From NCBI RefSeq assembly GCF_003688555.1, contig NZ_REFR01000012.1, positions 1-64,000 on the forward strand: a stretch of DNA of 64,000 nt, written 5' to 3'. A program made the translations under genes and the position numbers. This DNA comes from Eilatimonas milleporae (GTDB lineage Bacteria > Pseudomonadota > Alphaproteobacteria > Sphingomonadales > Kordiimonadaceae). Below the pieces are notes generated by a model. The model was given only the letters and a program-made list of their open reading frames with translations. It was not told the origin of the DNA and made no database searches. Positions within the stretch are counted from its first letter, which is position 1; each line of letters starts with the position of its first letter. This document shows positions 29,701 to 37,978 of the stretch, piece by piece.

Positions 29701-29821
29701 CCGCGCCATGCCGCCGTCGGCCTTTCTCGCCGATATTGAACGCGCGCTTCTGGCGCACAGCAAAACCGATTTAAAGACAAAGCCGACGGATGAGGACATG
29801 CAAATAGACCTGTTCGGGTAA
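26741..29821 (+). CDS. endonuclease Q-like PHP domain fused to UvrD/PcrA-type helicase
   Basis: 1026 residues. Residues 1-430 match the EndoQ/YqxK (TIGR00375) family: FSDVQIHSKWSRACS, GTGDFTHPAW, SNSDAHSPPKIGRE and a zinc-finger with Cys278, Cys294 and Cys297. Known EndoQ enzymes nick DNA 5' of deaminated bases. An Ala/Pro-rich linker (about 435-480) leads to an SF1 helicase. It has Walker A GPGSGKTR (509-516), TFTRRAAFEMRERL, Walker B VDEYQD (668-673), GDPDQAIYGFRGGD, TIHAAKGLEFPVVFLPG and RRLFYVGMTRARDRLFLS. All helicase motifs are present, in a short (about 540-residue) version. The fusion suggests nicking next to a damaged base followed by strand unwinding. The long frames on the opposite strand are shadows of its GC-rich codons. 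It stands alone between palindrome copies 5 and 6. Confidence 0.9.
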   Translation: MRFFSDVQIHSKWSRACSKNADIDHMALWARKKGITVLGTGDFTHPAWLAEIKEKLEPAEPGLYKLRPDIQAWVDDRSPAACRHAPIRFMLEVEISTIYKKWDKVRKVHHLLLVPDLEAADTLVASLSKIGNLKSDGRPILGLDSRDLLEITLESSPSSYLIPAHVWTPWFAALGSKSGFDRIEDCYGDLADHIFAIETGLSSDPAMNWRLSRLDKYRLVSNSDAHSPPKIGREATAYDCDLDYFAMLHALKTGEGFGGTVEFFPEEGKYHEDGHRKCNIRFTPEETRAHKGICPVCGKKLTVGVLHRIDALADRTEAEALASPPPKAAEVLSLVPLPEILAEIERVGVGSKRVQAAYEHLLSKLGQELHILERAPLDDIRGENPLLAEAISRLRKGDVIREPGYDGEYGVIRMFGAQELKTLTRGGLLFDFPDGDAEGQKAVAPPPAEAPPAEDGVSAGADAETAPAPPATTLDKDAADTMSPILAALDPHQRAAAEIVDGPLLITAGPGSGKTRTLTHRIAHMIRDRGIPARQCLAVTFTRRAAFEMRERLESLLPDDWRDVHVHTFHSLALAIVRGRGIEVHIADTAERRVLLMDRLNIPERKAGKLLSDISKARRTQTDSAALRDYRDAMDAKGWIDFDDLIAMAIQALEDDPGAAGVYTHISVDEYQDLDAQQYRLVRLLAPKPDSHLCVIGDPDQAIYGFRGGDARFFTTFHDDYPGAPALHLTRNYRSGGKIVTASAQVISAAGPVRKLFEVVRENPEKITIHTAVTEKAEAEFMVKTIERLIGGHSFFSLDTGRSDGRDTDYGFSDFAVLYRTEAQGEALVEAFERSGMPFLKYSAGRLIDKPAVRDFIAALQDREQAITAASLRGLDTRDRHSLERLLTACGGDNDRVMHELQFVSEADTWDPRADRVALMTIHAAKGLEFPVVFLPGVEEGILPLRFGPGDDTDLAEERRLFYVGMTRARDRLFLSHAERRLWRGKPRAMPPSAFLADIERALLAHSKTDLKTKPTDEDMQIDLFG

Positions 29822-29865
29822 ATTTTTACCGGGCCGGATACACAGTCCATATGTCCGGAAGGCGC

Positions 29866-29899
29866 ATGTTCTATCGACCAGAATGTTCTGTCGACCAGA
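29866..29899. repeat. two tandem 17-bp direct repeats
   Basis: ATGTTCTATCGACCAGA (29866-29882) is followed without a gap by ATGTTCTGTCGACCAGA. There is one mismatch. The repeats lie between the helicase stop and palindrome copy 6 in a 308-bp gap with no gene (29822-30129). Their role is unknown. A regulator binding site for the gene at 30130 is possible. Confidence 0.6.
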
Positions 29900-29931
29900 C
29901 AGGCAACACGGAAGGGCCGATATGTCTGCCC

Positions 29932-29947
29932 GACTGACTGGTCAGTC
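29932..29947. repeat. 16-bp dispersed palindrome, copy 6 (reverse orientation)
   Basis: GACTGACTGGTCAGTC has the centre TG, so it faces the other way from copies 1, 2, 4 and 5. It lacks the CACCGCACC flank. Confidence 0.65.
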
Positions 29948-30129
29948 AGCCCTCCATAAATGGGCGGGGGGTTGGCACCTGTTCGTGACGGTCTGTCCCC
30001 GCGAAGTCGCCCTGTATCGATTGGCGGGTAACCCGCTGGCCAGGGTCAATCGCTTTTATGGCCCTCTGCGCCGTTGCACATGCCGCTTGTTTTGCTACCT
30101 TGCGGTGCCGGTTGAACGGGAGACTCCGC

Positions 30130-31461
30130 ATGCGCATGAAAAAATACGGTTTTCTGACCCTTGTGTCCTGTCTTGTCGTGGGAACGCCGTGTTTCACGCC
30201 GCTTGCCGCCCAGGATGTCGATACCGTGCCGGCTATTGTTGAAATCTATAAGGCGGGCCGCGACAAAACCGGCGCCGCCATCTGGGAAAATACCAAACCC
30301 CGTTTCCGCAAGGCCGGCGACCCCAGTATGATCGGCGGGTGGAGCGATGCGAACGCACCCGATGCCCGGCGCTATCTGGACATGGACGTGGACGGCGACG
30401 GGCTGGCGGATATTGTCGAAATCTACAAGGTCGCCGGTAACAGAACCGGGGCGACGGTCTGGCGCAATGGCGATGACGGCTTCCGGTTGATGGCGGACCC
30501 CGCGACCATCGGCGCGTGGAGCAATGTGGACGCGCCGGATGCCCGGCGGTACCGCGCCATGGATGTGAACGGCGACGGATTGGCCGATCTGGTTGAAATC
30601 TATAAGGCCGCTGCCGGCAGGACCAATGCGACCGTCTGGCTGAGCACCGGCACCGGCTTCCGCCAGTCGGGCAATCCGAGCCGTATCGGCGGCTGGACCA
30701 ATGTGGGGGCCCCGGATGCCCGGCGCTATCTGGATATGGACGCCAATGGCGACGGACTGTCCGACCTGGTCGAGATTTACAGGACCGCCAGGGGCACAAC
30801 CAATGCCACCATCTGGCAAAGCACGGGCAGGGCATTTCGCCAGTCCGGTAAGCCCAGTCATATCGGCGGGTGGAGCGATGTCGGCGCCCCGGATGCCCGG
30901 CGGTATCTGGCCATGGATGCGGACGGTGACCGCCGGATGGATATTGTCGAAATCCATAAGGCCGCCGGCAAAAAAACCAATGCGGTTCTTTGGTGGAATA
31001 CGGGCGAAGGCTTTATTTTTGCCGGCGCGTCGCAGATCGGCGGGTGGAGCAATGTGAACGCCTCCAACGCCCGGCGCTATCTGGTGATGGACGCGGACGG
31101 CGACCGGCTGCCGGATATTGTCGAAATCTATGAGGCCGCCGGCCGGAAAACCAATGCGACGATCTGGCGGAACACGGGCAGGGGCTTCGTCTTCGCCGGA
31201 TATTCCGTCATCGGGGACTGGAGCGATGTGGACGCGCCCAACGCCCGGCGCTATCTGGTCATGCATCTGGACGGCAACAGATTGCCCGCCCTGATCGAGA
31301 TTTACCGGGCCGGCGACCGCAAGACCAACGCCACCGTCTGGCAAAGCACGGGCGAAGGCTTCACCTTTCTCACCTATTCCAACATCGGCAACTGGAGCGA
31401 TACGGACGCCCGCAATGCCCGGCGGTACCTCATCATGGATGTGCCCCGGGACCGGGATTGA
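30130..31461 (+). CDS. secreted VCBS/FG-GAP-like repeat protein
   Basis: 443 residues from ATG 30130 (GGGAG about 8 nt upstream). The signal peptide ends near TPLAAQ (about residue 28). The rest is about eight units of 50-53 residues. Each has a D-x-D/N-G-D-G/R-x-hydrophobic calcium-loop motif (DVDGDGLADIVEIYK, DVNGDGLADLVEIYK and variants), then a T-N-A-T-hydrophobic-W strand and an IGGWS-x-V-x-A-x-D/N-ARRYL stretch. The last units lose the acidic residues (HLDGNRLPALIEIYR). A beta-propeller or solenoid in the periplasm or outside the cell is expected. It is unrelated in detail to the FG-GAP protein at 902. The function is unknown. Confidence 0.82.
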   Translation: MRMKKYGFLTLVSCLVVGTPCFTPLAAQDVDTVPAIVEIYKAGRDKTGAAIWENTKPRFRKAGDPSMIGGWSDANAPDARRYLDMDVDGDGLADIVEIYKVAGNRTGATVWRNGDDGFRLMADPATIGAWSNVDAPDARRYRAMDVNGDGLADLVEIYKAAAGRTNATVWLSTGTGFRQSGNPSRIGGWTNVGAPDARRYLDMDANGDGLSDLVEIYRTARGTTNATIWQSTGRAFRQSGKPSHIGGWSDVGAPDARRYLAMDADGDRRMDIVEIHKAAGKKTNAVLWWNTGEGFIFAGASQIGGWSNVNASNARRYLVMDADGDRLPDIVEIYEAAGRKTNATIWRNTGRGFVFAGYSVIGDWSDVDAPNARRYLVMHLDGNRLPALIEIYRAGDRKTNATVWQSTGEGFTFLTYSNIGNWSDTDARNARRYLIMDVPRDRD

Positions 31462-31540
31462 GCGGTCACTGCGACGGTCCTTTCCATGCCGGGGTACTGA
31501 ATTGTGGGCAGCCCTTTAAACCTGCATGTTGCCCGCTCCT

Positions 31541-32971
31541 TCAGTCCTGTCCGGTCATATCGAAAATCAGGCCGGGGTTCAGAATGCCGCGCGGGTCGAT
31601 TGTGCGTTTCAGACGGCGCATCAGGGCCACTTCCGTCTCGTCGCGGGTGATGCCCAGCCAGTCTTTTTTGTCGTGTCCGATGCCGTGTTCGGCGGAGACC
31701 GCTCCGCCATACGGCGTCAGGGTCTCATAGACGATCCGGTCCGCCACGGGCTTGGCGTCCGGCCCGTCCGTAAATGGACAGATGAACAGATGCAGATTGC
31801 CGTCGGCCACATGGCCGAGCACATGGCATTGCCCCTCTTGCTCTCGGTTCGCCGGCCATTTCTGTCGCACCTGCCGTTGCACGGCGGTGACATAGGTGTC
31901 CATATGCTGCATCGGCAGGCTGACATCGTACAGAAAGCATGGGGTTTGCGCGGTGATGGCCTCGAAATTTTCCCGGACGATCCACAGATTTTCCGTTTCG
32001 CGGGCGGATTTGGCGATCACCGCGTCGGTGATCAGTCCGTCGTCCAGCGCGGCGGCCAGCGCGTCCGTGAGGATGCCGCCGTTCATAGTTTCCGTATTGT
32101 CGGCATTGCCGGTGCTGTCCAGCAACACATAATACGGCGCCCCGCGCGCCATGGGGGCGGCATGGCCGTGGCCGGGCAGGGTGACGGCGTCATAATAATC
32201 GCCCCACATGGCCTCGAACGCGGTCAGCCCGCCACCCAGATGCCGCTGCATGTGACGCAGGAACAGGGGGACGGCGTCAAAACGGTCCAGCGCCACCAGT
32301 GCGGTATCGCGGTGCGGCTGCGCTTCCTCCAGCCGCAGCACGACACGGGTGACGATGCCGAGGGTGCCCTCACTGCCGATGAACAGCTGTTTCAGGTCAT
32401 AGCCGCTGTTGTTCTTCAGCATGCGGTTCAGGGACGACAGCACCGTGCCGTCAGGCAGAACCGCCTCCAGCCCCAGCACATGAGCCCGTACCATGCCGTA
32501 ACGCAGCACATTGATGCCGCCGGCATTGGTGGCCACATTGCCGCCGATGGTGCAGGAGCCGCGCGCGCCCAGGTCCAGCGGCAGCAGAAAGCCCTTTTCG
32601 GCAACGGCATCCTGCAGTGTTTGCAGGATGCAGCCGGCCTGGACCGTGACGGTGCGCCCCGTCTCGTCAATCTCCTCGATCTCCGTCATGGCCTCCAGCG
32701 ACATGATGATCTGCCCGTCACCGGCCACCGCGCCGCCGGCGCAGCCGGTGCGCCCCCCTTGGATCACCACCGGCAGCCTTTCCTCATGGCAATGGCGCAT
32801 GAACCGGCTGACCTCGTCGGTCGAGGTTGGTTTGAACAGGCAGGCACCGCGTGCCGGCGACGGGTCCCAGAAGCTTGTGGCGCGCGCGGCGATGACATCC
32901 GGCGGCTTCAGGTCAAAATCCGGAAACCGTTCGGCAAGCGTTCCGTAGGCTGTGGCTGGCGTGGCGGCCAT
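31541..32971 (-). CDS. FAD-linked oxidase, D-lactate / D-2-hydroxyacid dehydrogenase type
   Basis: 476 residues. An N-terminal PCMH FAD-binding domain has VVIQGGRTGCAGGAV and GARGSCTIGGNVATNAGG (pyrophosphate-binding). A C-terminal FAD-oxidase domain ends SAEHGIGHDKKDWL and DPRGILNPGLIF. This is the GlcD/D-lactate dehydrogenase (cytochrome) family, which oxidises D-2-hydroxy acids to 2-keto acids and reduces a quinone or ETF. The substrate (lactate, glycolate or 2-hydroxyglutarate) cannot be told from motifs alone. It is convergent with the repeat protein at 30130 and stands outside the glycan operon. The antisense frame covering it is a shadow. Confidence 0.88.
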   Translation of the reverse strand: MAATPATAYGTLAERFPDFDLKPPDVIAARATSFWDPSPARGACLFKPTSTDEVSRFMRHCHEERLPVVIQGGRTGCAGGAVAGDGQIIMSLEAMTEIEEIDETGRTVTVQAGCILQTLQDAVAEKGFLLPLDLGARGSCTIGGNVATNAGGINVLRYGMVRAHVLGLEAVLPDGTVLSSLNRMLKNNSGYDLKQLFIGSEGTLGIVTRVVLRLEEAQPHRDTALVALDRFDAVPLFLRHMQRHLGGGLTAFEAMWGDYYDAVTLPGHGHAAPMARGAPYYVLLDSTGNADNTETMNGGILTDALAAALDDGLITDAVIAKSARETENLWIVRENFEAITAQTPCFLYDVSLPMQHMDTYVTAVQRQVRQKWPANREQEGQCHVLGHVADGNLHLFICPFTDGPDAKPVADRIVYETLTPYGGAVSAEHGIGHDKKDWLGITRDETEVALMRRLKRTIDPRGILNPGLIFDMTGQD

Positions 32972-33231
32972 ATCCCGTCATCCCTGAAAATTCGTTGCAC
33001 ACACTTCCCGCGCGGGTGTGCCGCTTGGCAACAGTATGGCCGCCCTGTCCGCCCAGGCAAGTGTGCTGTGCGCGTTGCCGGCTGGCGCGGCGGAACAGTC
33101 CGGTTTTATAAAAGCATATTGGTATTCTGGCTTGTTTTTTGCTTCGACAACATGGCCATGCCGACGTATCGTTTTGCCGGGCGGTCGTCCTGGGGGTGGT
33201 GGCGATCCTTCATGCTTTTTTCGGAGTTTTT

Positions 33232-34623
33232 ATGGGGCCGCAAAAAACAATTGATGCCGAAGAAATTGTCGTTATCGGGCTCGGACATGTCGGCCTGCCG
33301 CTGGCGGCCGCACTGGCCGGTGCCGGCCACCGGGTCCTCGGTATCGATGTGGACCGGGATCACCTTGCCGACATTCATGCCGGTTCCATCCGGATTCATG
33401 AACCCGGCCTGACTGACCTGATCGCCGAAGGGCTGGCCAGCGGCCGGCTGCGGACGGCCGCCGCTATTCCGGCCTCTTTGTGCGTGCGGATCTATATTGT
33501 CACGGTTGGCACCCCCGTGCATGAGGACAAAAGCTGCAGTCTGGATGCCTTACGCGATGCGGTCCGTGAAATCGCGCGCCGGATGCGGCCGGACGATCTG
33601 GTCATTCTGCGCTCGACGGTCAAGCCCGGCGTTGCCCGCTCCCTGGTGGTGCCCATGCTGGAGAGAACGGGCAAGACGTTCGGTTTTGCCGTCTGTCCCG
33701 AAAGGATCGTCGAGGGGCAGGCGCTGCGGGAATTGCACACAATCCCGCAGATTATCGGCGCCGCCGACCCTGCATCCGCCCTGCGGGCCGAGACCCTTTT
33801 TGCCAGCCTGGGGGTGGATATTGTCCACGTTCCCGACGTGGAATCAGCTGAAATGGTCAAACTGATCAACAATATGGCGCGCGATCTCAATTTTGCGCTC
33901 ACCAATGAAATCGCGGCCATCTGCGATACGCTGGCACTTGATGCCAGTGCCGTCATCCATGCGGCGGTTCACGGTTATAAACGCACGGACCTGCCCAGTG
34001 TCGGCCTGGTCGGCGGGCCGTGCCTCTCGAAAGATACTTATATTTTTCAGTCCGCATTCGCGGGGACCGGTTTTGAACCGCAACTGACCTGGGTGGCGCG
34101 TCAGATTAACGAGGCCATGCCCAAACGCGGCGCGGCTGCCATCGCCGGCCTGCTGACGCCACGGTTCCATTCGGCTGGTATGGTCAGGGTGGCGCTTCTG
34201 GGGCTGGCCTTCAAGGGTCGCCCGGCGACAGCCGATGTGCGAGGAACCATGGCCGTACCCTTCATGTCGGCGCTGCAATCCCGACTGCCGGGGGCTGTCT
34301 TTATCGGTTTTGATGCCGAAGTCAGGGATGGGGATATCCGTGCTCTCGGTGTCGAGCCGGCATCGTCCATCGAACAGGCCGTGGACGGTGCGGCATTGAC
34401 GGTGATCTTGAACAATCATGAAAGGTTTGACCGTCTTGACCTGGACGCTCTGGCGGGCCGCATGGTGGCCGGCGGCGTGATTTATGACTTCTGGCCGTGC
34501 ACGGACCGGGCTGGGCCTCTCGCCGGGGCGGTGGATTATGTCGCTTATGGTGAAGGCTCGCAGTTGCAGAATACCGTGTTTGCGCGTACGGATGACGGCG
34601 GCCAAAGTCAGATCGGCAACTGA
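33232..34623 (+). CDS. nucleotide-sugar dehydrogenase (UDP-HexNAc dehydrogenase type, WecC/TviB-like)
   Basis: 463 residues from ATG 33232 (CGGAG 6 nt upstream). The frame is open upstream only by chance. It has the NAD motif VVIGLGHVGLPLAAALA, the family segment CPERIVEGQALRELHTIPQIIGA, and the catalytic loop GGPCLSKDTYIF with the Cys nucleophile. The dehydrogenase oxidises C6 of a UDP-hexose or UDP-HexNAc to a uronic acid in two NAD-dependent steps. The ERIVEG-x(4)-EL form favours the WecC/TviB group over UDP-glucose dehydrogenase. The epimerase gene follows after 9 nt, as in uronic-acid polysaccharide loci. Confidence 0.87.
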   Translation: MGPQKTIDAEEIVVIGLGHVGLPLAAALAGAGHRVLGIDVDRDHLADIHAGSIRIHEPGLTDLIAEGLASGRLRTAAAIPASLCVRIYIVTVGTPVHEDKSCSLDALRDAVREIARRMRPDDLVILRSTVKPGVARSLVVPMLERTGKTFGFAVCPERIVEGQALRELHTIPQIIGAADPASALRAETLFASLGVDIVHVPDVESAEMVKLINNMARDLNFALTNEIAAICDTLALDASAVIHAAVHGYKRTDLPSVGLVGGPCLSKDTYIFQSAFAGTGFEPQLTWVARQINEAMPKRGAAAIAGLLTPRFHSAGMVRVALLGLAFKGRPATADVRGTMAVPFMSALQSRLPGAVFIGFDAEVRDGDIRALGVEPASSIEQAVDGAALTVILNNHERFDRLDLDALAGRMVAGGVIYDFWPCTDRAGPLAGAVDYVAYGEGSQLQNTVFARTDDGGQSQIGN

Positions 34624-34632
34624 AGATATCCC

Positions 34633-35595
34633 ATGAATGACATGCATCTTGTGACCGGTGGGGCCGGGTTTGTTGGATCCGCCCTTGTCCATATGCTGCT
34701 GCGAAGGGGCCACGGCGTGCGTGTGCTCGACGATTTCAGCAGGGGGCGGCGCGGCCGTCTGGATATGACCCATGATCGCCTGCATCTGGTCGATGGTGAC
34801 GTCAGATGCGGCGACACCGTTTTGACGGCTGCCGATGGCTGTACGGCAATCTGGCATTTCGCCGCTGTCAACGGCACCCGGTTTTTCTATGAACGGCCGG
34901 CTGAGGTTCTGACGGTCGCGGTGGACGGCATGATGAATGTTGCCCGCGCCTGTGCAATGCCATCCGTACGGCACCTGTTTCTGGCGTCCAGTTCCGAGGT
35001 GTATCAGACACCGTCGCAGGTCCCGACCCCTGAAACCGAAATTCTGAAAATTCCGGACCCGCTCAATCCGCGCTACAGCTATGCGGGTGGCAAGCTGATT
35101 TCGGAGCTGGTGGCCCTGCACTGTGCTGCCGATGCGTTGGAGCGGGTCGTAATCATCCGGCCCCACAATATTTACGGTCCCGATATGGGGCATGAACATG
35201 TCATCCCGGACCTATGCCGCAAGGTGATGGCCCTGAAAACGGCGGAAACCCGTGAAGGGTCCCTCTCCATCAAGGGGGACGGGGGGCAGAAGCGCGCCTT
35301 CATGCACATCGATGATTTCTGCCGTGCTGTCGCGCTTTTACATGAAACGCCCGGTGCCCACGGCATCTATCATGTCGGCTCAAACGAGGTGGTGACGATC
35401 GCGGATCTGGCGCATATGATCATGGATATCCTGGGACACCGCGTGCCTTTGCAGGCGGAAGACGCCCCTGCGGGGGAGACCAGGATCAGGCTGGCGGATA
35501 TCTCGAAAATCGGTGCCCTGGGGTTTCGTCCGCGCATCAGTCTGCGGGACGGTCTGCCTGATGTGGTTGAATGGTACAGGGCTTTTCACGGCTGA
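34633..35595 (+). CDS. NAD-dependent nucleotide-sugar epimerase/dehydratase
   Basis: 320-residue extended SDR. It has VTGGAGFVGSALVH at the start, the Ser of ASSSEVYQTP, the YAGGK form of the Tyr-x3-Lys pair, and RPHNIYGPDMGHEHVIPDL in the substrate domain. It converts a UDP-sugar at C4 or acts as a dehydratase. Following directly on the dehydrogenase, it probably epimerises the uronic acid product or its precursor. It is operonic with the neighbours on both sides. Confidence 0.87.
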   Translation: MNDMHLVTGGAGFVGSALVHMLLRRGHGVRVLDDFSRGRRGRLDMTHDRLHLVDGDVRCGDTVLTAADGCTAIWHFAAVNGTRFFYERPAEVLTVAVDGMMNVARACAMPSVRHLFLASSSEVYQTPSQVPTPETEILKIPDPLNPRYSYAGGKLISELVALHCAADALERVVIIRPHNIYGPDMGHEHVIPDLCRKVMALKTAETREGSLSIKGDGGQKRAFMHIDDFCRAVALLHETPGAHGIYHVGSNEVVTIADLAHMIMDILGHRVPLQAEDAPAGETRIRLADISKIGALGFRPRISLRDGLPDVVEWYRAFHG

Positions 35596-35667
35596 GCCGA
35601 TTGTCCTGACCCGTGTCCTGTCAAGGACGTGGTGGTGTCATCCGTAACGATTTGGGAAAGAGCGGGA

Positions 35668-36915
35668 ATGCCCGGAAGCCGTCAGATCGATATATGCCAG
35701 AATTGTGGCTCCGGCGCGCTTGAGCCGCTTTTGTTTCTCGGGCACCTGCCGCCGGTCAATGCCCTGCCGGACAGTGAGGGGCTTGGCGGTGCGTTGCAGT
35801 CCTTTCCCCTCAACCTTGTGCGTTGCGGTAAGTGCGGCCTTGTCCAGATCGGCTATATCGTTGCCCCAGACGTCCTGTTTCCGGAAAGCTACCCGTATCG
35901 AAGCGGCGTCACCGCGTCGCTGCGGCGCAATTTCGAAGACCTTGCCAGGGATGTGGCGGCGGTCATGCCCCTGTCCCGCGAGACTGTCATTGTCGATATC
36001 GGCTCAAACGACGGGACCCTGTTGAACAGTTTCAAGGACAGCGGCGCGTGTCTTGTCGGGATTGAACCGTCCGACGCCGCCAGGGATGCCATTGCCGCCG
36101 GCATCCCGACGGTTCAGGATTATTTCCGCGCGGAGGCCGCTGCCAAAGCCGTTGCCATCCATGGCCCTCCGTCCCTGGTCACGGCGACCAACATGTTTGC
36201 CCATGCCGATGACGTGCATGGCATCGTGGCCGATATAAAGGCGATGCTGGCGCCGGGCGCTCTGGTCGTCATCGAAAACCATTATCTTGTCGATCTTGTC
36301 GAAACGCTGCAGTACGACACGATCTATCATGAACACATGCGGTATTATTCCGTGAAATCCATGATGGATGTCATGGCACGCCATGGCTTTACCTGTTTCG
36401 ATGCCAAGCCGATACCGACCCACGGCGGGTCCATACGCTGTTTTTTCACCCTGTCGGAAGAGGCCGCACCGTCGGACCGTTTGCGCGGCATGCTGGCCCG
36501 TGAAAAAGCACTGGGTTTCGATGACGGCAGCGCGCTGGTTGCGTTCGCCGGCCGTGTGGTCCGGCACCGCCGGGCCCTGCAAACCCTTTTGAACGGGATC
36601 GCCGATGCCGGACACAGCGTCTTCGGAATCGGCGCCCCATCGCGGGCCTCAACCCTTGTCAGCTATGCCTGTCCCCATGCGGACCTGATCGCGGCCGTCT
36701 GTGAACTGCCTGGATCGCCAAAGATCGGTCATTATCTGCCGGGCACGCAAATCCCCATCATTGATGAAACCCGCCTTTATGAAGAACAGCCCGATTATGC
36801 GCTTGTGCTGTCATGGCATATTGCCGATGAGATCATCGCCAATATCCGAAAAAGGGGGTTTCGCGGCAAAGTCATCATTCCCCTGCCGGACCCCGTTGTC
36901 GTGGACACGGACTGA
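35668..36915 (+). CDS. C-methyltransferase with N-terminal zinc ribbon (NovU/TylC3-like)
   Basis: 415 residues from ATG 35668 (GTG 35629 also possible). Cys10, Cys13, Cys53 and Cys56 form the N-terminal zinc site. SAM motif I is VIVDIGSNDGTLL. The middle has IENHYLVDLVETLQYDTIYHEHMRYYS, with the His/Glu cluster used by TcaB9/NovU-like sugar C-methyltransferases. The C-terminal Rossmann-like domain (GIGAPSRASTLVSYA, HYLPGTQIPI) binds the nucleotide sugar. The enzyme adds a methyl branch to a keto-sugar, so the locus may make a branched deoxy or uronic sugar. Confidence 0.87.
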   Translation: MPGSRQIDICQNCGSGALEPLLFLGHLPPVNALPDSEGLGGALQSFPLNLVRCGKCGLVQIGYIVAPDVLFPESYPYRSGVTASLRRNFEDLARDVAAVMPLSRETVIVDIGSNDGTLLNSFKDSGACLVGIEPSDAARDAIAAGIPTVQDYFRAEAAAKAVAIHGPPSLVTATNMFAHADDVHGIVADIKAMLAPGALVVIENHYLVDLVETLQYDTIYHEHMRYYSVKSMMDVMARHGFTCFDAKPIPTHGGSIRCFFTLSEEAAPSDRLRGMLAREKALGFDDGSALVAFAGRVVRHRRALQTLLNGIADAGHSVFGIGAPSRASTLVSYACPHADLIAAVCELPGSPKIGHYLPGTQIPIIDETRLYEEQPDYALVLSWHIADEIIANIRKRGFRGKVIIPLPDPVVVDTD

Positions 36916-36928
36916 CGGGCCCTGACGG

Positions 36929-37978
36929 ATGGCGAAAGGCACAAGACTGCTACGCATCGCGATTGCCGGCAGTGGTTACGGCCTGAGGGCCTATCTGCCT
37001 CATCTTCAGCGGCGGCAGCCGCATGTCCGCTTTGCCGGTCACTGGCGGCCGTACGGCGATATGCCGACACGGGATGCGCCCGCGTTGCAAGGCCCCCTCA
37101 TTACAGCAGGGCAGGGCCTGCACGCCCTTGGAGTGGACGGTGTGATCATCGCCGTACCACCGGCGGTGGCCGAGGGGATGGCCCTGACCTGCGTGGACGA
37201 GGGCATGCCCTGTTTTCTGGAAAAGCCGGTTGTCCTGTCTGATACCGCCGCCTCGGCCCTTGGCACCGCCGCCCGCGCGCTGCCCGTGGCAACCGGGTAT
37301 CAGTTTCCCGGCACCGCCAGTTTCAGGGCCCTGAAAACGCTTATTGAAGAGGCCGCTGTCGGTTCTATTGAACGGGTGTCGGTCACATGGTCCGTCCAGT
37401 CCTGGGCCCAGCGCAATCGTGTTCACGGATGGAAGGTTCTGGCGGATATGGGAGGCGGTGTCTTTACCACCCTTGGGTGCCATGTGCTGCATGCACTCGA
37501 CTGGCTTTTCGGTGATGTCCGGTTTCAATCGGGCTGGGTCTCCAATGCGATCACCAGATCCTGGTTACCGGGGCCGGATAGGGCGGCCAACGATACCGCC
37601 GTGCTGAACCTGTCTGCGGGTGGTGCTCCTGACATATCGGTCGCACTGTCAAATGCCATGGACGGTCCGCCGCTACACCGCTGGGACGTGACAGGGGACA
37701 GGGGACGGATGATCATCGAAAACACCGGGTGGGACTATGTCTCGGGCCTGCGGCTGAACGCATCTTTCAAGGACGCGCGGCGGGACATCGCCGTTTCAGA
37801 CGTGAAAACGGACACGTACGCCCCGTCGTGGCAGCGGCTGGACGGTTTTTGCGCTGCCATCGTGCAACACCACTGCGATGGTGACGACATGCTGCGTGCC
37901 GGGCGGGTTGTCGCTCTCATCAATATGATTGACCGTTTGGCGGAAAAACCTCAGTCAAATCCGCCTTTCATGGCCTGA
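36929..37978 (+). CDS. Gfo/Idh/MocA family oxidoreductase
   Basis: 349 residues. The N-terminal Rossmann domain starts RIAIAGSGYGLRAYLPHL, and the family motif FLEKPVVL contains the EKP lysine. The C-terminal alpha/beta domain has GGGVFTTLGCHVLHAL with the conserved His. It is NAD(P)-dependent reduction or oxidation of a sugar, probably the keto group on the methylated nucleotide sugar from the gene before it. Its tail overlaps the converging gene at 37951 by 28 nt. Confidence 0.85.
   Translation: MAKGTRLLRIAIAGSGYGLRAYLPHLQRRQPHVRFAGHWRPYGDMPTRDAPALQGPLITAGQGLHALGVDGVIIAVPPAVAEGMALTCVDEGMPCFLEKPVVLSDTAASALGTAARALPVATGYQFPGTASFRALKTLIEEAAVGSIERVSVTWSVQSWAQRNRVHGWKVLADMGGGVFTTLGCHVLHALDWLFGDVRFQSGWVSNAITRSWLPGPDRAANDTAVLNLSAGGAPDISVALSNAMDGPPLHRWDVTGDRGRMIIENTGWDYVSGLRLNASFKDARRDIAVSDVKTDTYAPSWQRLDGFCAAIVQHHCDGDDMLRAGRVVALINMIDRLAEKPQSNPPFMA

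Noticed and set aside
30200-31450. Regular repeats about 160 bp apart, considered as a CRISPR or satellite array
   Set aside because: The units are in frame, diverged at silent positions and encode protein repeats. The spacing is far too long for CRISPR.
30046-35199. Long frames antisense to the secreted repeat protein, the FAD oxidase, the nucleotide-sugar dehydrogenase and the epimerase
   Set aside because: Each mirrors a well-supported gene. Repetition in the 30-31 kb frame follows from the repeats of the sense gene.
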